The notes beneath the pieces were generated by a model. It did no database searches. It was given only the letters and a program-made list of their open reading frames with translations, and was not told the origin of the DNA. Positions 33,801 through 41,302 of a DNA stretch of 64,000 bases are shown here, in pieces. The stretch is from the NCBI RefSeq assembly GCF_024298965.1, contig NZ_CP085193.1, positions 3,410,001-3,474,000 of the forward strand, read 5' to 3'. The translations under genes were made by a program, and so were the position numbers. The DNA is from Streptomyces rapamycinicus NRRL 5491. GTDB taxonomy: Bacteria; Actinomycetota; Actinomycetes; Streptomycetales; Streptomycetaceae. Each line of letters starts with the position of its first letter. The first letter of the stretch is position 1.

Positions 33801-34084
33801 GACCGGCCGAGCGGGCGCCGCTGGTGTCGGTGGACAACCCCGCGATCACGGTCGAGTCGGTCAAGCTCGCGGAGGACCGCAGCGGCGATGTGGTGGTGCG
33901 GCTGTACGAGTCCCAGGGCGGCCGGGCGGCGGGCACGCTGGTCACCGGCTTCCCGGTGCTCGGGGCCGAGGTGACGGACCTGCTGGAGCGCCCGCTGCAC
34001 GAGGCGGCCACGGGCCCGGGCGGGCTGACCCTGGCACTGCGCCCGCATCAGATCCTCACGCTGCGGTTGCGGCCGGTGAGGTGA
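30878..34084 (+). CDS. Alpha-mannosidase (GH38)
   Basis: The 1068-residue protein has the GH38 layout. After an N-terminal beta domain, GHAHIDSAWLWPLRET gives the zinc-binding His/Asp, and WLPDSFGYTAAFPQLAK contains the expected nucleophile Asp373. A helical domain and a large C-terminal beta region follow. No signal peptide is seen, so it should be cytosolic and hydrolyse alpha-mannosides taken up from outside or from turnover. A Gly/Asp-rich loop (AHDGGAGTDPDTGGGADTGG) near residue 890 is an insertion. The ATG follows GAGGAG, with a GTG one codon upstream. Two GAGTGATCC direct repeats (30832-30852) lie in the upstream region. The fucosidase at 2.4 kb is the only other glycan-trimming gene of this kind nearby. 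Confidence 0.93.
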   Translation: MHDDRPLVEGRLDRALRQFIRPAQYPARVPLTLSAWRTPGEPVPVAEALAGTYEPFTTGTDWGSPWSTWWFRLEGAVPEGWAGRRVEAVIDPGFTDDAPGFQAEGLVYDAEGVPIKGIHPRNRHIPVAAPAAGGEPVRLLLEAAANPSVLRDGFVPTRLGDVLTAGDEPLYRFASAELAVLDETVWHLVLDIEVLSELMHELPEDRPRRHEILRALENALDALDLHDVPGTAAAARAELTDALGRPAHSSAHRVSAAGHAHIDSAWLWPLRETVRKASRTFANVTALAGEYPELVFACSQAQQYAWVKEHQPHIWERIKKAVADGNWAPVGSMWVESDANMPGGEALARQIVHGKRFFLEELGVDTEEIWLPDSFGYTAAFPQLAKLAGVRWFLTQKLSWNQANKMPHHTFWWEGIDGTRVFTHFPPVDTYNARFSAAELAHAEKNFADKGLATRSLVPFGYGDGGGGPTREMLEKARRLGSLEGSPTVEIQPPSAFFTEAEREYGAKAPVWSGELYLELHRATYTTQAKTKQGNRRGEHLLREAELWATAAALHTPGYAYPYDELDRIWKTVLLHQFHDILPGSSIAWVHREARDTYEMVFAELEEIIAGAVAALGGDGPAVLNASPYEREEIAVLDARTAAALPSGAPVQPLGEGRTAVAVRVAGLGAAPLGTAPQAPAAASGAPHGAPPVTALSDGQTIVLDNDRLRVTIDAEGLLTSVLDLDASREVLAPGARGNLLQLHPDHPNHWDAWDIDRHYLRSHTDLTDAESVELIESGPLRATVRVIRSFGASRITQELTLAAGNRRLDIATEVDWQESEKVLKAAFPLDIHAKVSTSEIQFGHVDRATHTNTSWDAARFEICAHRWLRVAEPGYGAAVLNDSTYGHDVTRTAHDGGAGTDPDTGGGADTGGDAGEVLGTTVRLTLLRAPHSPDPETDLGVHRFRYALLPGAGVAEAVAEGLALNLPLRTLPAGPAERAPLVSVDNPAITVESVKLAEDRSGDVVVRLYESQGGRAAGTLVTGFPVLGAEVTDLLERPLHEAATGPGGLTLALRPHQILTLRLRPVR

Positions 34085-34102
34085 GTGGCTGAGGCCTGAC
34101 GG

Positions 34103-34987
34103 CTACACGACGGGCGGTCGTCCGGAGCGAGTCAGCTCGACGACCGTCCGCCAGCTCATGGGTGCCCGCGTGCCGTGGCCGCCGCGCAGCCCTTCGCGTA
34201 GCCCGCTCAGGGAAGCGCGGAGGGCCGCGCGGTCGCGGAACCGCCACAGGGTCAGGGCGAGCCAGGTGGTGAGGTTGAGGGGAATGAGAACCCGGGGGAG
34301 GTTCCGCCGGGCGAGCCAGACGCGGTTACGGGCGTTGAGTCGGTAAAAGGTGGCATGCCTGGCCGGGTTGGTAGCCGGATGGTGAACGGTCACGGCGGGC
34401 AGGTAGCGGCCGGTGTAGCCGCGGTTCCACAGCCGCCAGGCCAGATCGATGCCTTCGTGGAAGAGGAAGAAGTGACCGGGCCATCCCCCGGCTGCCTTGA
34501 AGGCGGAGCGGCGGATGAGCACGACACCTTCGGCCATGACGGTCACGGTGCCTGCCCGAGTGGGGTCGGAGGCCCGCAGACGCGGCACCCAGCGGCGCTG
34601 CGTGACACCGCTGTCGGGGTCGGTGATACGTGGCTGTACGTAGGCGAGCCGGGCGTCGTTGTCGAGTTCGGCGGCGAGCTTGGCCAGCGCCTCGGTGGAC
34701 GGGAGGACCGCGTCGTTGTCGAAGAAGAACAGGTAGTCGCACTCGTCGGTGACGGCGGCGGCGCCGACGTTGCGCCCCTCGGGGATACCGACGTTCTCGG
34801 GCAGTTCGACGGTGCGCACGTCGGCGGGGACCTGGGCAGGGCGGCAGCCGTTGCCGACGACCACCACGTCGAGATCGACGCCCTGCTGAGCCAGCAGGGA
34901 GGCCATGGCCCGAGGGAACTCCTCGGGCCGGTCGTTCATGGTCAGCACCACCGCGCCGACCTTGGGGCGCGGGGCGCCAGCGGTCAC
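34103..34987 (-). CDS. Family 2 glycosyltransferase
   Basis: The 294-residue protein is a GT-A fold transferase: VGAVVLTMNDRPEEFPRAM, VVVVGNGCRPA, LPENVGIPEGRNVGAAAV and the metal site YLFFFDNDAVL (DND in place of DxD). The acceptor region GHFFLFHEGIDLAWRLWNRGY has the usual ED-like motif shifted to EGID. The C-terminus (LIPLNLTTWLALTLWRF) may touch the membrane. It is the last gene of a leftward accessory operon and starts with GTG. It would transfer a nucleotide-activated sugar to a product of this cluster or to a cell-surface acceptor. The identity of donor and acceptor cannot be read from sequence. Confidence 0.85.
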   Translation of the reverse strand: MTAGAPRPKVGAVVLTMNDRPEEFPRAMASLLAQQGVDLDVVVVGNGCRPAQVPADVRTVELPENVGIPEGRNVGAAAVTDECDYLFFFDNDAVLPSTEALAKLAAELDNDARLAYVQPRITDPDSGVTQRRWVPRLRASDPTRAGTVTVMAEGVVLIRRSAFKAAGGWPGHFFLFHEGIDLAWRLWNRGYTGRYLPAVTVHHPATNPARHATFYRLNARNRVWLARRNLPRVLIPLNLTTWLALTLWRFRDRAALRASLSGLREGLRGGHGTRAPMSWRTVVELTRSGRPPVV

Positions 34988-35064
34988 AGAAGGGTCCTCA
35001 CTGCCTATGAGCCACCCCGCGTTCGGGTGGTCGTCATCGAGTCGTCACTGTCTGCTCGCATAGC

Positions 35065-35868
35065 CTACTGGCCCCGGTGGGGTGCCGTGGACGCAGCGAG
35101 CAGGGCACTGAAGGCGGCGGGGAGAGCGGCGCGGAGGGCCCGTTGAGTGGTCTGAGTGTCGTGGGGGCGCCGGTTGACGAGCGTGTCGGCGACGGCGAAG
35201 ACAGCCGCTGCGTGGACCGCGCGGTACGCGGCGACGGCGAAGACGGCGGCGGCTTCCATGTCGGCGGTAAGCACCCCGGAGGCACCGTATTGGGCGACTT
35301 CGGCTTCCGTCTCCCGGTAGGGAGCGTCGGTGGTCCATGTGGGTCCGCTGCGGGCCGGGACCCGGGTGGCGCGGATGGTGCGAACCAGGTGGTCGGTGAG
35401 ATCCGGCGAGGGCCGGATGGAGGCTGTCGGAGGGAGGTAGTGCCGGGACACGCCCTCGTCGCGGAGGGCTTCCCGGCAGACCACGAGAGTCCCCGGGAGC
35501 AGGTCGGGACTGAGCGCGGCAGCGGTCCCGACGGTGATGAAGCGGGTGGCGCCGAGCGTGATGAGTTGTTCGAGGACCAGAGCGGCAGCCGGGGCGCCAA
35601 CGCCGAAACCGCCACAGAGCCCGAACGCGTGGCCGTGGTGGTCGAACATGCGAAGGTCGCCGCGAATCCACTCGTTGAGCAGGCGTGGGCGGTAGCACCT
35701 GTCGGCGTACTCCATGACATGGGCCTGGTAGACGATGACGATGCCGGCAAAGTGTTTGAGCGTGGCGCCGGGGTGCCGGGCCCGCACTCGGGCGGCGTGC
35801 TCGGCCGGATCCGGCACGGCCGGAAGCTCGTGCTTACCGGGGTGGAGAGGGAAAGCTGTCGGGCTCAC
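35065..35868 (-). CDS. Nucleoside phosphorylase/nucleosidase family enzyme
   Basis: The 267-residue protein belongs to the PNP/UDP phosphorylase family. An FGVGAPAAALVLEQLITLGATRFITVGTAAAL stretch (glycine-rich GxG and the GTA phosphate loop) is followed by GTLVVCREALRDEG. LTADMEAAAVFAVAAYR carries the Met-Glu that contacts ribose. Family enzymes split nucleosides to base plus ribose 1-phosphate, or hydrolyse them. In this operon, next to an RpiB-type isomerase and an aminotransferase, it points to nucleoside- or ribose-derived chemistry, but that is inference. Its GTG start overlaps the stop of the 93-residue gene by 4 bp. A repeated HAAAVFAVA segment near residue 215 suggests a small internal duplication. 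Confidence 0.85.
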   Translation of the reverse strand: MSPTAFPLHPGKHELPAVPDPAEHAARVRARHPGATLKHFAGIVIVYQAHVMEYADRCYRPRLLNEWIRGDLRMFDHHGHAFGLCGGFGVGAPAAALVLEQLITLGATRFITVGTAAALSPDLLPGTLVVCREALRDEGVSRHYLPPTASIRPSPDLTDHLVRTIRATRVPARSGPTWTTDAPYRETEAEVAQYGASGVLTADMEAAAVFAVAAYRAVHAAAVFAVADTLVNRRPHDTQTTQRALRAALPAAFSALLAASTAPHRGQ

Positions 35869-36146
35869 TGGGCTTCCCTGGTCGTGAGGACGTTGGTGAG
35901 CAGCTGTTCGGCGTGGCGGTCGACGTGGTCGAGAATGTGCCAGGGGAGCACGGCGTCGTCCATGTGCCGCAGATGCCGGTCGTAGTCGAGGCCGTGGCGG
36001 GTCATGGCCTCGGCGAGCTGGGCTTTGGTGAGGGTCTTCAGGTCAGTGCCTGAGTCGTAGAGGTCTTCGAGGACGTGACCGACGCGGCGGTCCCCACGCG
36101 AGCAGACGACTTCCAGGCGCATGCGGCTGGTCTCGCCGTACACCAC
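35865..36146 (-). CDS. 93-residue protein of unknown function
   Basis: I do not recognise this protein. It is translationally coupled to the phosphorylase downstream (4-bp overlap) and begins 6 bp after the radical SAM stop, so it is firmly part of the operon. It is predicted helical. The centre DLKTLTKAQLAEAMTRHGLD is followed by a histidine-rich stretch, RHLRHMDDAVLPWHILDHVD, which could bind a metal. A GTG at 36146 or an ATG eight codons later may be the start. No signal peptide or membrane segment is present. It could be a small partner of the radical SAM enzyme or a metal-dependent enzyme, neither of which can be tested by reading. Confidence 0.7.
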   Translation of the reverse strand: MVYGETSRMRLEVVCSRGDRRVGHVLEDLYDSGTDLKTLTKAQLAEAMTRHGLDYDRHLRHMDDAVLPWHILDHVDRHAEQLLTNVLTTREAQ

Positions 36147-36152
36147 ACGGTA

Positions 36153-37664
36153 TTACCGCTCGAAGTCCTCGTTCCCGACCAGACTGCGCAGTCGGTCGCT
36201 GATCTGATCGCCGTATGCCTGCACCACGTCAGGGTCAGCCATGCGCAGACGCTGGGTCGGCGTGCCGGGCTTGGGCATGAACTGGTGCAGCTTGATGATC
36301 ACGCTGCCGTCCGGGCGGCCGAGGAGCCGACGAATGCGATGGGCGTAATCGGCAATAGCGAGCCGGTCGTCTTCGCGTTCGCCAGGAGCCCCGATGATGA
36401 AGTACAGCATGACCGTATTGATGTTCCGGTTGGCGCCACACAGCTCGATGGCCTTGTCGACGCGTTCGGGTGTCTGCGTCTTGCCGTAGAGGGCCACAAG
36501 GTCGGGGGCGGCCCACTCGGGTGCGATGGTGATGATGCCGCGCGCTTGGGAGAGGTTCAACTCGGTGAACAAGTGTCCGAAGTCGCCGAGTTCGGCCACG
36601 GCGTTCAGATAGTCGGAGCTGATCTCATCGGCCCGGATCGAGCCGATGATCGTGGTGACCTTGTCCCCCTCGGCGGCGGCGCGGTCGGCGTAGGCGCGGA
36701 TGTGCTCCAGCAATTCACGGCGGTGCTTGTACTGGGTAAAGGTCGGCGCGCTGATGATGATGGTTCGGACCTTGAGCTGTTCCAGGTGGTCGATGTAGTC
36801 GGTGAGCATGCCGAGCGGGGCCTGCCGGAACGGGGGAATGCCGAGGTTGCAGAACGCGCAGCTGTGTCGGCAGCCGACAACCGGATGTATACCTGCGGCG
36901 GTGCCGTCGGTGATCGGGTAGGTGAAGTGCGCATCATGCAGCTCCGCGAGAGTGAGGTACTGGGCTTGCACGTGTCCCGGGATTGCCCGTGTCCTGGAGG
37001 TGATGCCGCTGATGCCGCCACCAGGCAGGAATGTGGGCTCGTACAGGGACGGCACATACAGGCCAGGGACGCGGGCGAGCTGCTCCAGCAGATGTGCCCG
37101 CTCAGTCGGCTCGCTGTCATGGGCGTGGACGATGCGCAGCAGTTTGGGCAAGGAACGCTCGGCTTCGCCAAGTGCGATGACATCGACGTAGTCGGCCATC
37201 GGCTCAGGGTTCGCCAGGCCCATGTTCCCGCCGACGACGAGGGGATGCACACCGGACTTCCGCTCCACAGCACGGCGTGGGATCCCTGCCAGGTCCAGTA
37301 GGCGCAGGGCACTGTGGAGATCTCCGGAGTTGACCATGGACAGGCCCACCACATCGGCTTCGCTGACCGGCAGCGGGGATTCGACGCTGCGGTAAGGCTC
37401 GCCATCGGATGTGGTGAGCCGGTTCCCGTCATGGACGAGGCAGTCGTACTGGAGGGCGCGCTCGGCCACAGCGGGGATACCCGGGCTGCGGTTGACCAGG
37501 TCGTACAGGCCCATCGGTCCGCCGCACATCAGGCTGTAGGCGTGGCTGAAGGGGAAGAGGAACACCATCCGCAACAGCTCGTTCGGGTTCTTGGACGGGT
37601 ACGGGCCGGAAAGTTGCGTTTCCCGCTCGTGGATGGCGTCGATCTCCTTGCTCAGTAGTGTCAT
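36153..37664 (-). CDS. B12-binding-type radical SAM enzyme
   Basis: The 503-residue protein has an N-terminal region like B12-binding radical SAM proteins: MVFLFPFSHAYSLMCGGPMG, ADVVGLSMVNSGDLHSAL, HPLVVGGNMGLANPEPM and DVIALGEAERSLPKLL. A classical radical SAM core has CRHSCAFC (CxxxCxxC) near residue 260, then ELNLSQARGIITIAPE and NTVMLYFIIGAPGE. The DxHxxG cobalamin motif is not evident, so cobalamin use is uncertain. Such enzymes carry out radical methylations, rearrangements or C-C bond chemistry. It is the third gene of the leftward cluster, 12 bp downstream of the aminotransferase. This is the most chemically distinctive member of the operon. Confidence 0.87.
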   Translation of the reverse strand: MTLLSKEIDAIHERETQLSGPYPSKNPNELLRMVFLFPFSHAYSLMCGGPMGLYDLVNRSPGIPAVAERALQYDCLVHDGNRLTTSDGEPYRSVESPLPVSEADVVGLSMVNSGDLHSALRLLDLAGIPRRAVERKSGVHPLVVGGNMGLANPEPMADYVDVIALGEAERSLPKLLRIVHAHDSEPTERAHLLEQLARVPGLYVPSLYEPTFLPGGGISGITSRTRAIPGHVQAQYLTLAELHDAHFTYPITDGTAAGIHPVVGCRHSCAFCNLGIPPFRQAPLGMLTDYIDHLEQLKVRTIIISAPTFTQYKHRRELLEHIRAYADRAAAEGDKVTTIIGSIRADEISSDYLNAVAELGDFGHLFTELNLSQARGIITIAPEWAAPDLVALYGKTQTPERVDKAIELCGANRNINTVMLYFIIGAPGEREDDRLAIADYAHRIRRLLGRPDGSVIIKLHQFMPKPGTPTQRLRMADPDVVQAYGDQISDRLRSLVGNEDFER

Positions 37665-37676
37665 GGAGATCTCCTC

Positions 37677-38885
37677 TCAGTGGGATGTGCAGTGGGTGCG
37701 GGCGGTGTGCACGGTCGCCTGGCGGATGGCGTCGCAGATGGCTGTCTCGTCGGCTTCGCTCATGCGGGGGTGCAAGCAGGGGCACAGCAGCCGGGCCGTG
37801 AGCCGTTCCGCACGGGGGCAGCGATGTGCGCCGATGTGGTCACGGATGAGGCGGTGCCCGAGGTAGGTCGGCGGGTCGCTGATGATGCTGCCGACCCCGT
37901 ATCGGTCGGCCAGGGTATTCATGAACTGGTCGCGGCCCTCACCGGCCCAGGCGACGGGCACGAGCAGGTTGTGCCGGTAGTACAGGTGCATGCGTCCGTT
38001 GAAGGTCGGGGGCAGCGTCAGCTCCTCGACGTCGGCCAACTGCCGGGTGCGCTGGTGGGCACGGCGGATACGCGCGTGGTTCATCTCGTCAAGACGGGAG
38101 AGCTGGACCAGGCCCACTGCGGCCTGGGCCTTGGTCATCATCTGGTTGGTGCCCCAGTGCTCCCGACCGCCGTAGGTGCGGAGCCAGCGCAGCCGATCTG
38201 CCAGCGCGGAGTCGTTGGTGGTGACCATGCCGCCCTGCCCCAAGGTGGTCATCAGCTTCTTCGACTCGAAGCTGAAGACTGTGGCCCAGCCCTCGGCGCC
38301 CACGACGGCGCCTAACGGGGTACGGCCGCCACAGGCGCGCGCCGCATCCACGATCACGACCGGCGGCCCATGGACCGGGTGAGGATGCCGGTCGGCGAGA
38401 TCTAGAAAGGGCCGCAGGTCAGCAACGGCGCCGTTCCAGTGCGTGACCACGATCGCCCGCGTCCGCGATGTGATGACGCGTTCGGTATCGGCCGGGTCCA
38501 GGTTGAGAGTGATCGGATCCGGCTCGGCGAGGACCAGGTGCCCGCCCTGGCCAATGACAGCGATGTGCGGGCCGACGAAGTTGATCGCACAGGAGATCAC
38601 CTCATCCCCAGGCTCGAGGCCAAGGAAGTGCAAGTCCATCTCGAGCGCGGTACCGCCGGAGTTGAACGCCACGGCGTGGTCGGCGCCGGTATGAGCGCTG
38701 AAGGCGTCCTCGAAGCGCTGGGTGTACGGGGCGGATTTCCACCCCATGCGCCAGTCGGCGGCATCGTCCAACGCGAACTCGACGGCCGTGCGCTCGGCGG
38801 CCGTATACCAACCGCCCATGGCCGGCTCGACTGGCCAGCGTAGGCCGGCAGTGGAACGGGGGACGGTGGTGGGATTGGTGGGCAT
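37677..38885 (-). CDS. DegT/DnrJ/EryC1/StrS aminotransferase
   Basis: The ATG at 38885 follows GGGAG and gives 402 residues. It is a PLP enzyme of the sugar aminotransferase family: HAVAFNSGGTALEMDLHFLG (cofactor phosphate site), PGDEVISCAINFVG, PVVIVDAARACGG (the pyridine-nitrogen Asp) and VFSFESKKLMTTLGQGGMVTT, with the Schiff-base lysine in SKKLM. Family enzymes aminate keto-sugars or cyclitols in antibiotic and surface-sugar pathways. A DegT enzyme beside an RpiB-like isomerase and a nucleoside phosphorylase suggests an aminated sugar or nucleoside. The specific substrate is unknown. Confidence 0.9.
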   Translation of the reverse strand: MPTNPTTVPRSTAGLRWPVEPAMGGWYTAAERTAVEFALDDAADWRMGWKSAPYTQRFEDAFSAHTGADHAVAFNSGGTALEMDLHFLGLEPGDEVISCAINFVGPHIAVIGQGGHLVLAEPDPITLNLDPADTERVITSRTRAIVVTHWNGAVADLRPFLDLADRHPHPVHGPPVVIVDAARACGGRTPLGAVVGAEGWATVFSFESKKLMTTLGQGGMVTTNDSALADRLRWLRTYGGREHWGTNQMMTKAQAAVGLVQLSRLDEMNHARIRRAHQRTRQLADVEELTLPPTFNGRMHLYYRHNLLVPVAWAGEGRDQFMNTLADRYGVGSIISDPPTYLGHRLIRDHIGAHRCPRAERLTARLLCPCLHPRMSEADETAICDAIRQATVHTARTHCTSH

Positions 38886-38904
38886 TCGTTGCGTCTCCCG
38901 GTCG

Positions 38905-39399
38905 TCAGAGCAGATGGCGGCGAGTGCGGTTCTCATACGCGGTGATTGCGTCGACCTTCGCGGCAGTCGTGGAGGTGGCCTCAAACCGGTAGGTCAGCCA
39001 TTCGGCCGCCAGTCGGCGCGCAGCTGCGAGGCCGATGACGCCCTGGCCGAGAGCGAGGATCTGGGCATTGTTGGACTCCACGGAGGCCCGCACGGAAAGT
39101 GAGTCATGGGCGGTGACAGCGCGAATGCCCGTGACCTTGTTTGCGGCGATGGCCATGCCGAGGCCGGTATGGCACACCAGGAGCGCCCGGTCGACAATGC
39201 CCTCGACCACCAGGCGCGCCGCCTCGCAGGCGATGACCGGGTAGGCGGCGGCGCCGGGGTGGTCCCCGCTGGTGTTGATGACAGAGGTAACGCGTGCGTT
39301 TTGGCGCAAGTCGTCGCGGAGGACGCTCATGTACTGTCGGCCGGCTCTGTCGGCTCCGATCGCCACACGGAGGCCGGGCGGCATGTTCCTATCACTCAT
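38905..39399 (-). CDS. RpiB/LacAB-type sugar-phosphate isomerase
   Basis: The 164-residue protein matches the RpiB fold: VAIGADRAGRQYMSVLRDDL at the N-terminus, DHPGAAAYPVIACEAARLV in the middle, ALLVCHTGLGMAIAANKVTGIRAV (in family members CGTGxGMSIAAN) and NNAQILALGQGVIG. The active-site Cys of CHTG is conserved, while the usual glycine after it is histidine. The ATG is preceded by an AGGAG-like box. It is the first gene of the leftward cluster, suggesting that an aldose-ketose interconversion of a phosphorylated pentose or hexose opens the pathway. A housekeeping ribose-5-phosphate isomerase would be expected elsewhere in the genome. Confidence 0.88.
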   Translation of the reverse strand: MSDRNMPPGLRVAIGADRAGRQYMSVLRDDLRQNARVTSVINTSGDHPGAAAYPVIACEAARLVVEGIVDRALLVCHTGLGMAIAANKVTGIRAVTAHDSLSVRASVESNNAQILALGQGVIGLAAARRLAAEWLTYRFEATSTTAAKVDAITAYENRTRRHLL

Positions 39400-39447
39400 G
39401 GGTTCTCCTGCGTCCGGGGTGTCGGGTGTAGCCGGTGTGAGCGCGAC

Positions 39448-39519
39448 GCGTCCGGCCGGATGCCCCTGACCTCACTCTCGGGGAAGCCGACTGACGTCCA
39501 GAGTCCGTCGGCCGGACGC
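39448..39519. promoter_or_regulatory. Long-spaced inverted repeat in the divergent control region
   Basis: GCGTCCGGCCG (39448-39458) and CGGCCGGACGC (39509-39519) are perfect 11-bp complements 50 bp apart, within the 325-bp gap (39400-39724) between the leftward operon and its divergent regulator. They may be paired operator sites that loop the promoter region, or a leader hairpin for the operon. The rest of the gap has no gene I can support. Confidence 0.5.
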
Positions 39520-39724
39520 GGCGCCGTCACATCAGAGTGATCCGCTCGCATTGCCGCAGGTAGTGAGAGGTGTCTGCCCTCCATGGGCGGTGCGGCCGCC
39601 TGCAGCGGGCGTCCAGCCCGCCCCCTACGGGGCGGTTTGATCGCGTGCCAAGGCAGGCAGGCAATCGTTGGACAGTACTGACGGCTTATCCGACGTCGCT
39701 CTGTGTCTGTGGGGGAGGAAAACG

Positions 39725-41302
39725 GTGGGATCTGAGGCGAGGCAGAAGTCGAAAGCGGTCCACGACGTCTCTTGCGGGAAGGCACTCCGCGAACGGGCCC
39801 TGGGCCGGGCGGGCTCCCCCGACCCCGTGCCGCCGACCCTGATGACGACGATCTCTGCGGAGATCGAGGCCCACTGTGGCCACCGCCTCCTCAAGTGCCG
39901 CCGCCTGGCGAAGGGATGGACAGTCGCCCGAGCTGTCGCCGCCGCCCACCAACTCGTCGAAACCAGAGGGCTCGCCAAAGTCGGTTTGTCCGAGCGTTCA
40001 TGGAAGGACTGGGAGGCGGGTGTCCTGCCCAGCCCCGACTACCAAGACCTGCTGTGCCGTCTCTTCGCCACGAGCCCCGTCCAATTGGGCTTCGCCCGCG
40101 ACTACTCACCGACCGCAGCGGATGGGACCAGCCCCCTTGGGAGCGGAAACGGCCTGGATGGAACACTGCTCGAAGGTAAAGCGGCGAGCACGAGCGCGGG
40201 CTCGCGGACCCTAATGGAGGTGGAGCCAACGAAGCGTCGCGACGCGGTGAAACTTGCCGGACTGGCTATGGCCGCCCCGGTTGCCGCAGCACAGATTCTG
40301 GAGCAGGCCGCCACCGAAGCCATGGAGTTCACCCGGCAGGCGGAGGCCACCTCTCTCGGCTCGGGAACCCTGGACCACCTCGACCTCGCGATCACCGAGT
40401 TCAACCGCGCCTACTCGATCAAGCCGCCCCGGGCCGTCTTCGACGCGGTGATGGACTACCGGCGAAAGGTCGACCGCCTGATGAAGGCCCCCCACACCCA
40501 CCGTCAGGAACGCGAACTGCTGACGTTCGCCGGGTGGCTGTCCGAGCTCTTAGCATGGCTCGCCCACGATCTAGGAGACGCCCGCACCGGTCTGGCTTTC
40601 GCCACCGACGCGTTGGTCCACGGCCAGGAGGCCGGACACGGTCAGCTGTGCGCATGGGCAATGGATGCCGCCGCCTCCATCAACCTGTACGAGCGCCATC
40701 CCCACAAGGCCCGCCTCGCGGTCGCCAAGGGCCTCGCTGAGGCCTCGGCCAGACATCCGCTGACAGTGCGGCTGCATGCCCAAGCCGCTCGCGCCGCCGC
40801 AGCCGACGGCGACGCAGAAGGCTTCACCACCGCCTTCCATGCTGCCGAAGACGCCCATCGGTCCCTACCGACCTGCGCACCTCGCCGATTCGGCATGGAC
40901 GTGATGCCACTGGCGGATTACGCGCTCACCTCGTATCCGGCGACCTCCTTCATCTGGCTCGGCCAAGCCGAGGAGGCCCGCCAACACGCCGAACGCGCAC
41001 TGGCTACCTACAAGGCGGCCCCGAAGGCGTCCCGGTCTCCAAGTCGGGAGGCCATCGCCCGTATCGACTTGGCCATGGCCCATGCCCTGTCCGGCGCCCC
41101 CGAGGACGCCGTCGCCCTCGGGCACCAGGCCCTCGACTCCACCCGCGTGGTCGATTCCGTCCGGCACCGGGCCAGCGACCTCACCTCCTTCCTAACCCGC
41201 CGCTTTCCCCGCCGACCCGAGGTCGAGGGCCTGCGCGACCGCCTCGCCGCCCTCGACGCGAACGCTCGCCGAGCTCTGCCAGCAGCAGGCCCAGATGCAT
41301 GA
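39725..41302 (+). CDS. HTH/TPR regulator with a TTA codon
   Basis: The GTG at 39725 lies 6 bp after GGGGGAGG and gives 525 residues. The N-terminal part (about residues 40-110) resembles a lambda-repressor-type HTH: LKCRRLAKGWTVARAVAAAHQ, then LSERSWKDWEAGVLPSPDYQ. A C-terminal half of helical repeats (about 200-500) looks like the TPR scaffold of NsdA/Rgg-like Streptomyces regulators. A TTA leucine codon occurs at codon 276 (40550-40552), so translation should depend on the bldA tRNA, a mark of genes tied to development and antibiotic production. It is divergent from the six-gene operon and is its likely regulator (inference). Confidence 0.82.
   Translation: MGSEARQKSKAVHDVSCGKALRERALGRAGSPDPVPPTLMTTISAEIEAHCGHRLLKCRRLAKGWTVARAVAAAHQLVETRGLAKVGLSERSWKDWEAGVLPSPDYQDLLCRLFATSPVQLGFARDYSPTAADGTSPLGSGNGLDGTLLEGKAASTSAGSRTLMEVEPTKRRDAVKLAGLAMAAPVAAAQILEQAATEAMEFTRQAEATSLGSGTLDHLDLAITEFNRAYSIKPPRAVFDAVMDYRRKVDRLMKAPHTHRQERELLTFAGWLSELLAWLAHDLGDARTGLAFATDALVHGQEAGHGQLCAWAMDAAASINLYERHPHKARLAVAKGLAEASARHPLTVRLHAQAARAAAADGDAEGFTTAFHAAEDAHRSLPTCAPRRFGMDVMPLADYALTSYPATSFIWLGQAEEARQHAERALATYKAAPKASRSPSREAIARIDLAMAHALSGAPEDAVALGHQALDSTRVVDSVRHRASDLTSFLTRRFPRRPEVEGLRDRLAALDANARRALPAAGPDA

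Noticed and set aside
2431..34084. The fucosidase, GH6 enzyme and alpha-mannosidase as one polysaccharide-use locus
   Set aside because: They are far apart, with no transporter, shared regulator site or common strand linking them.
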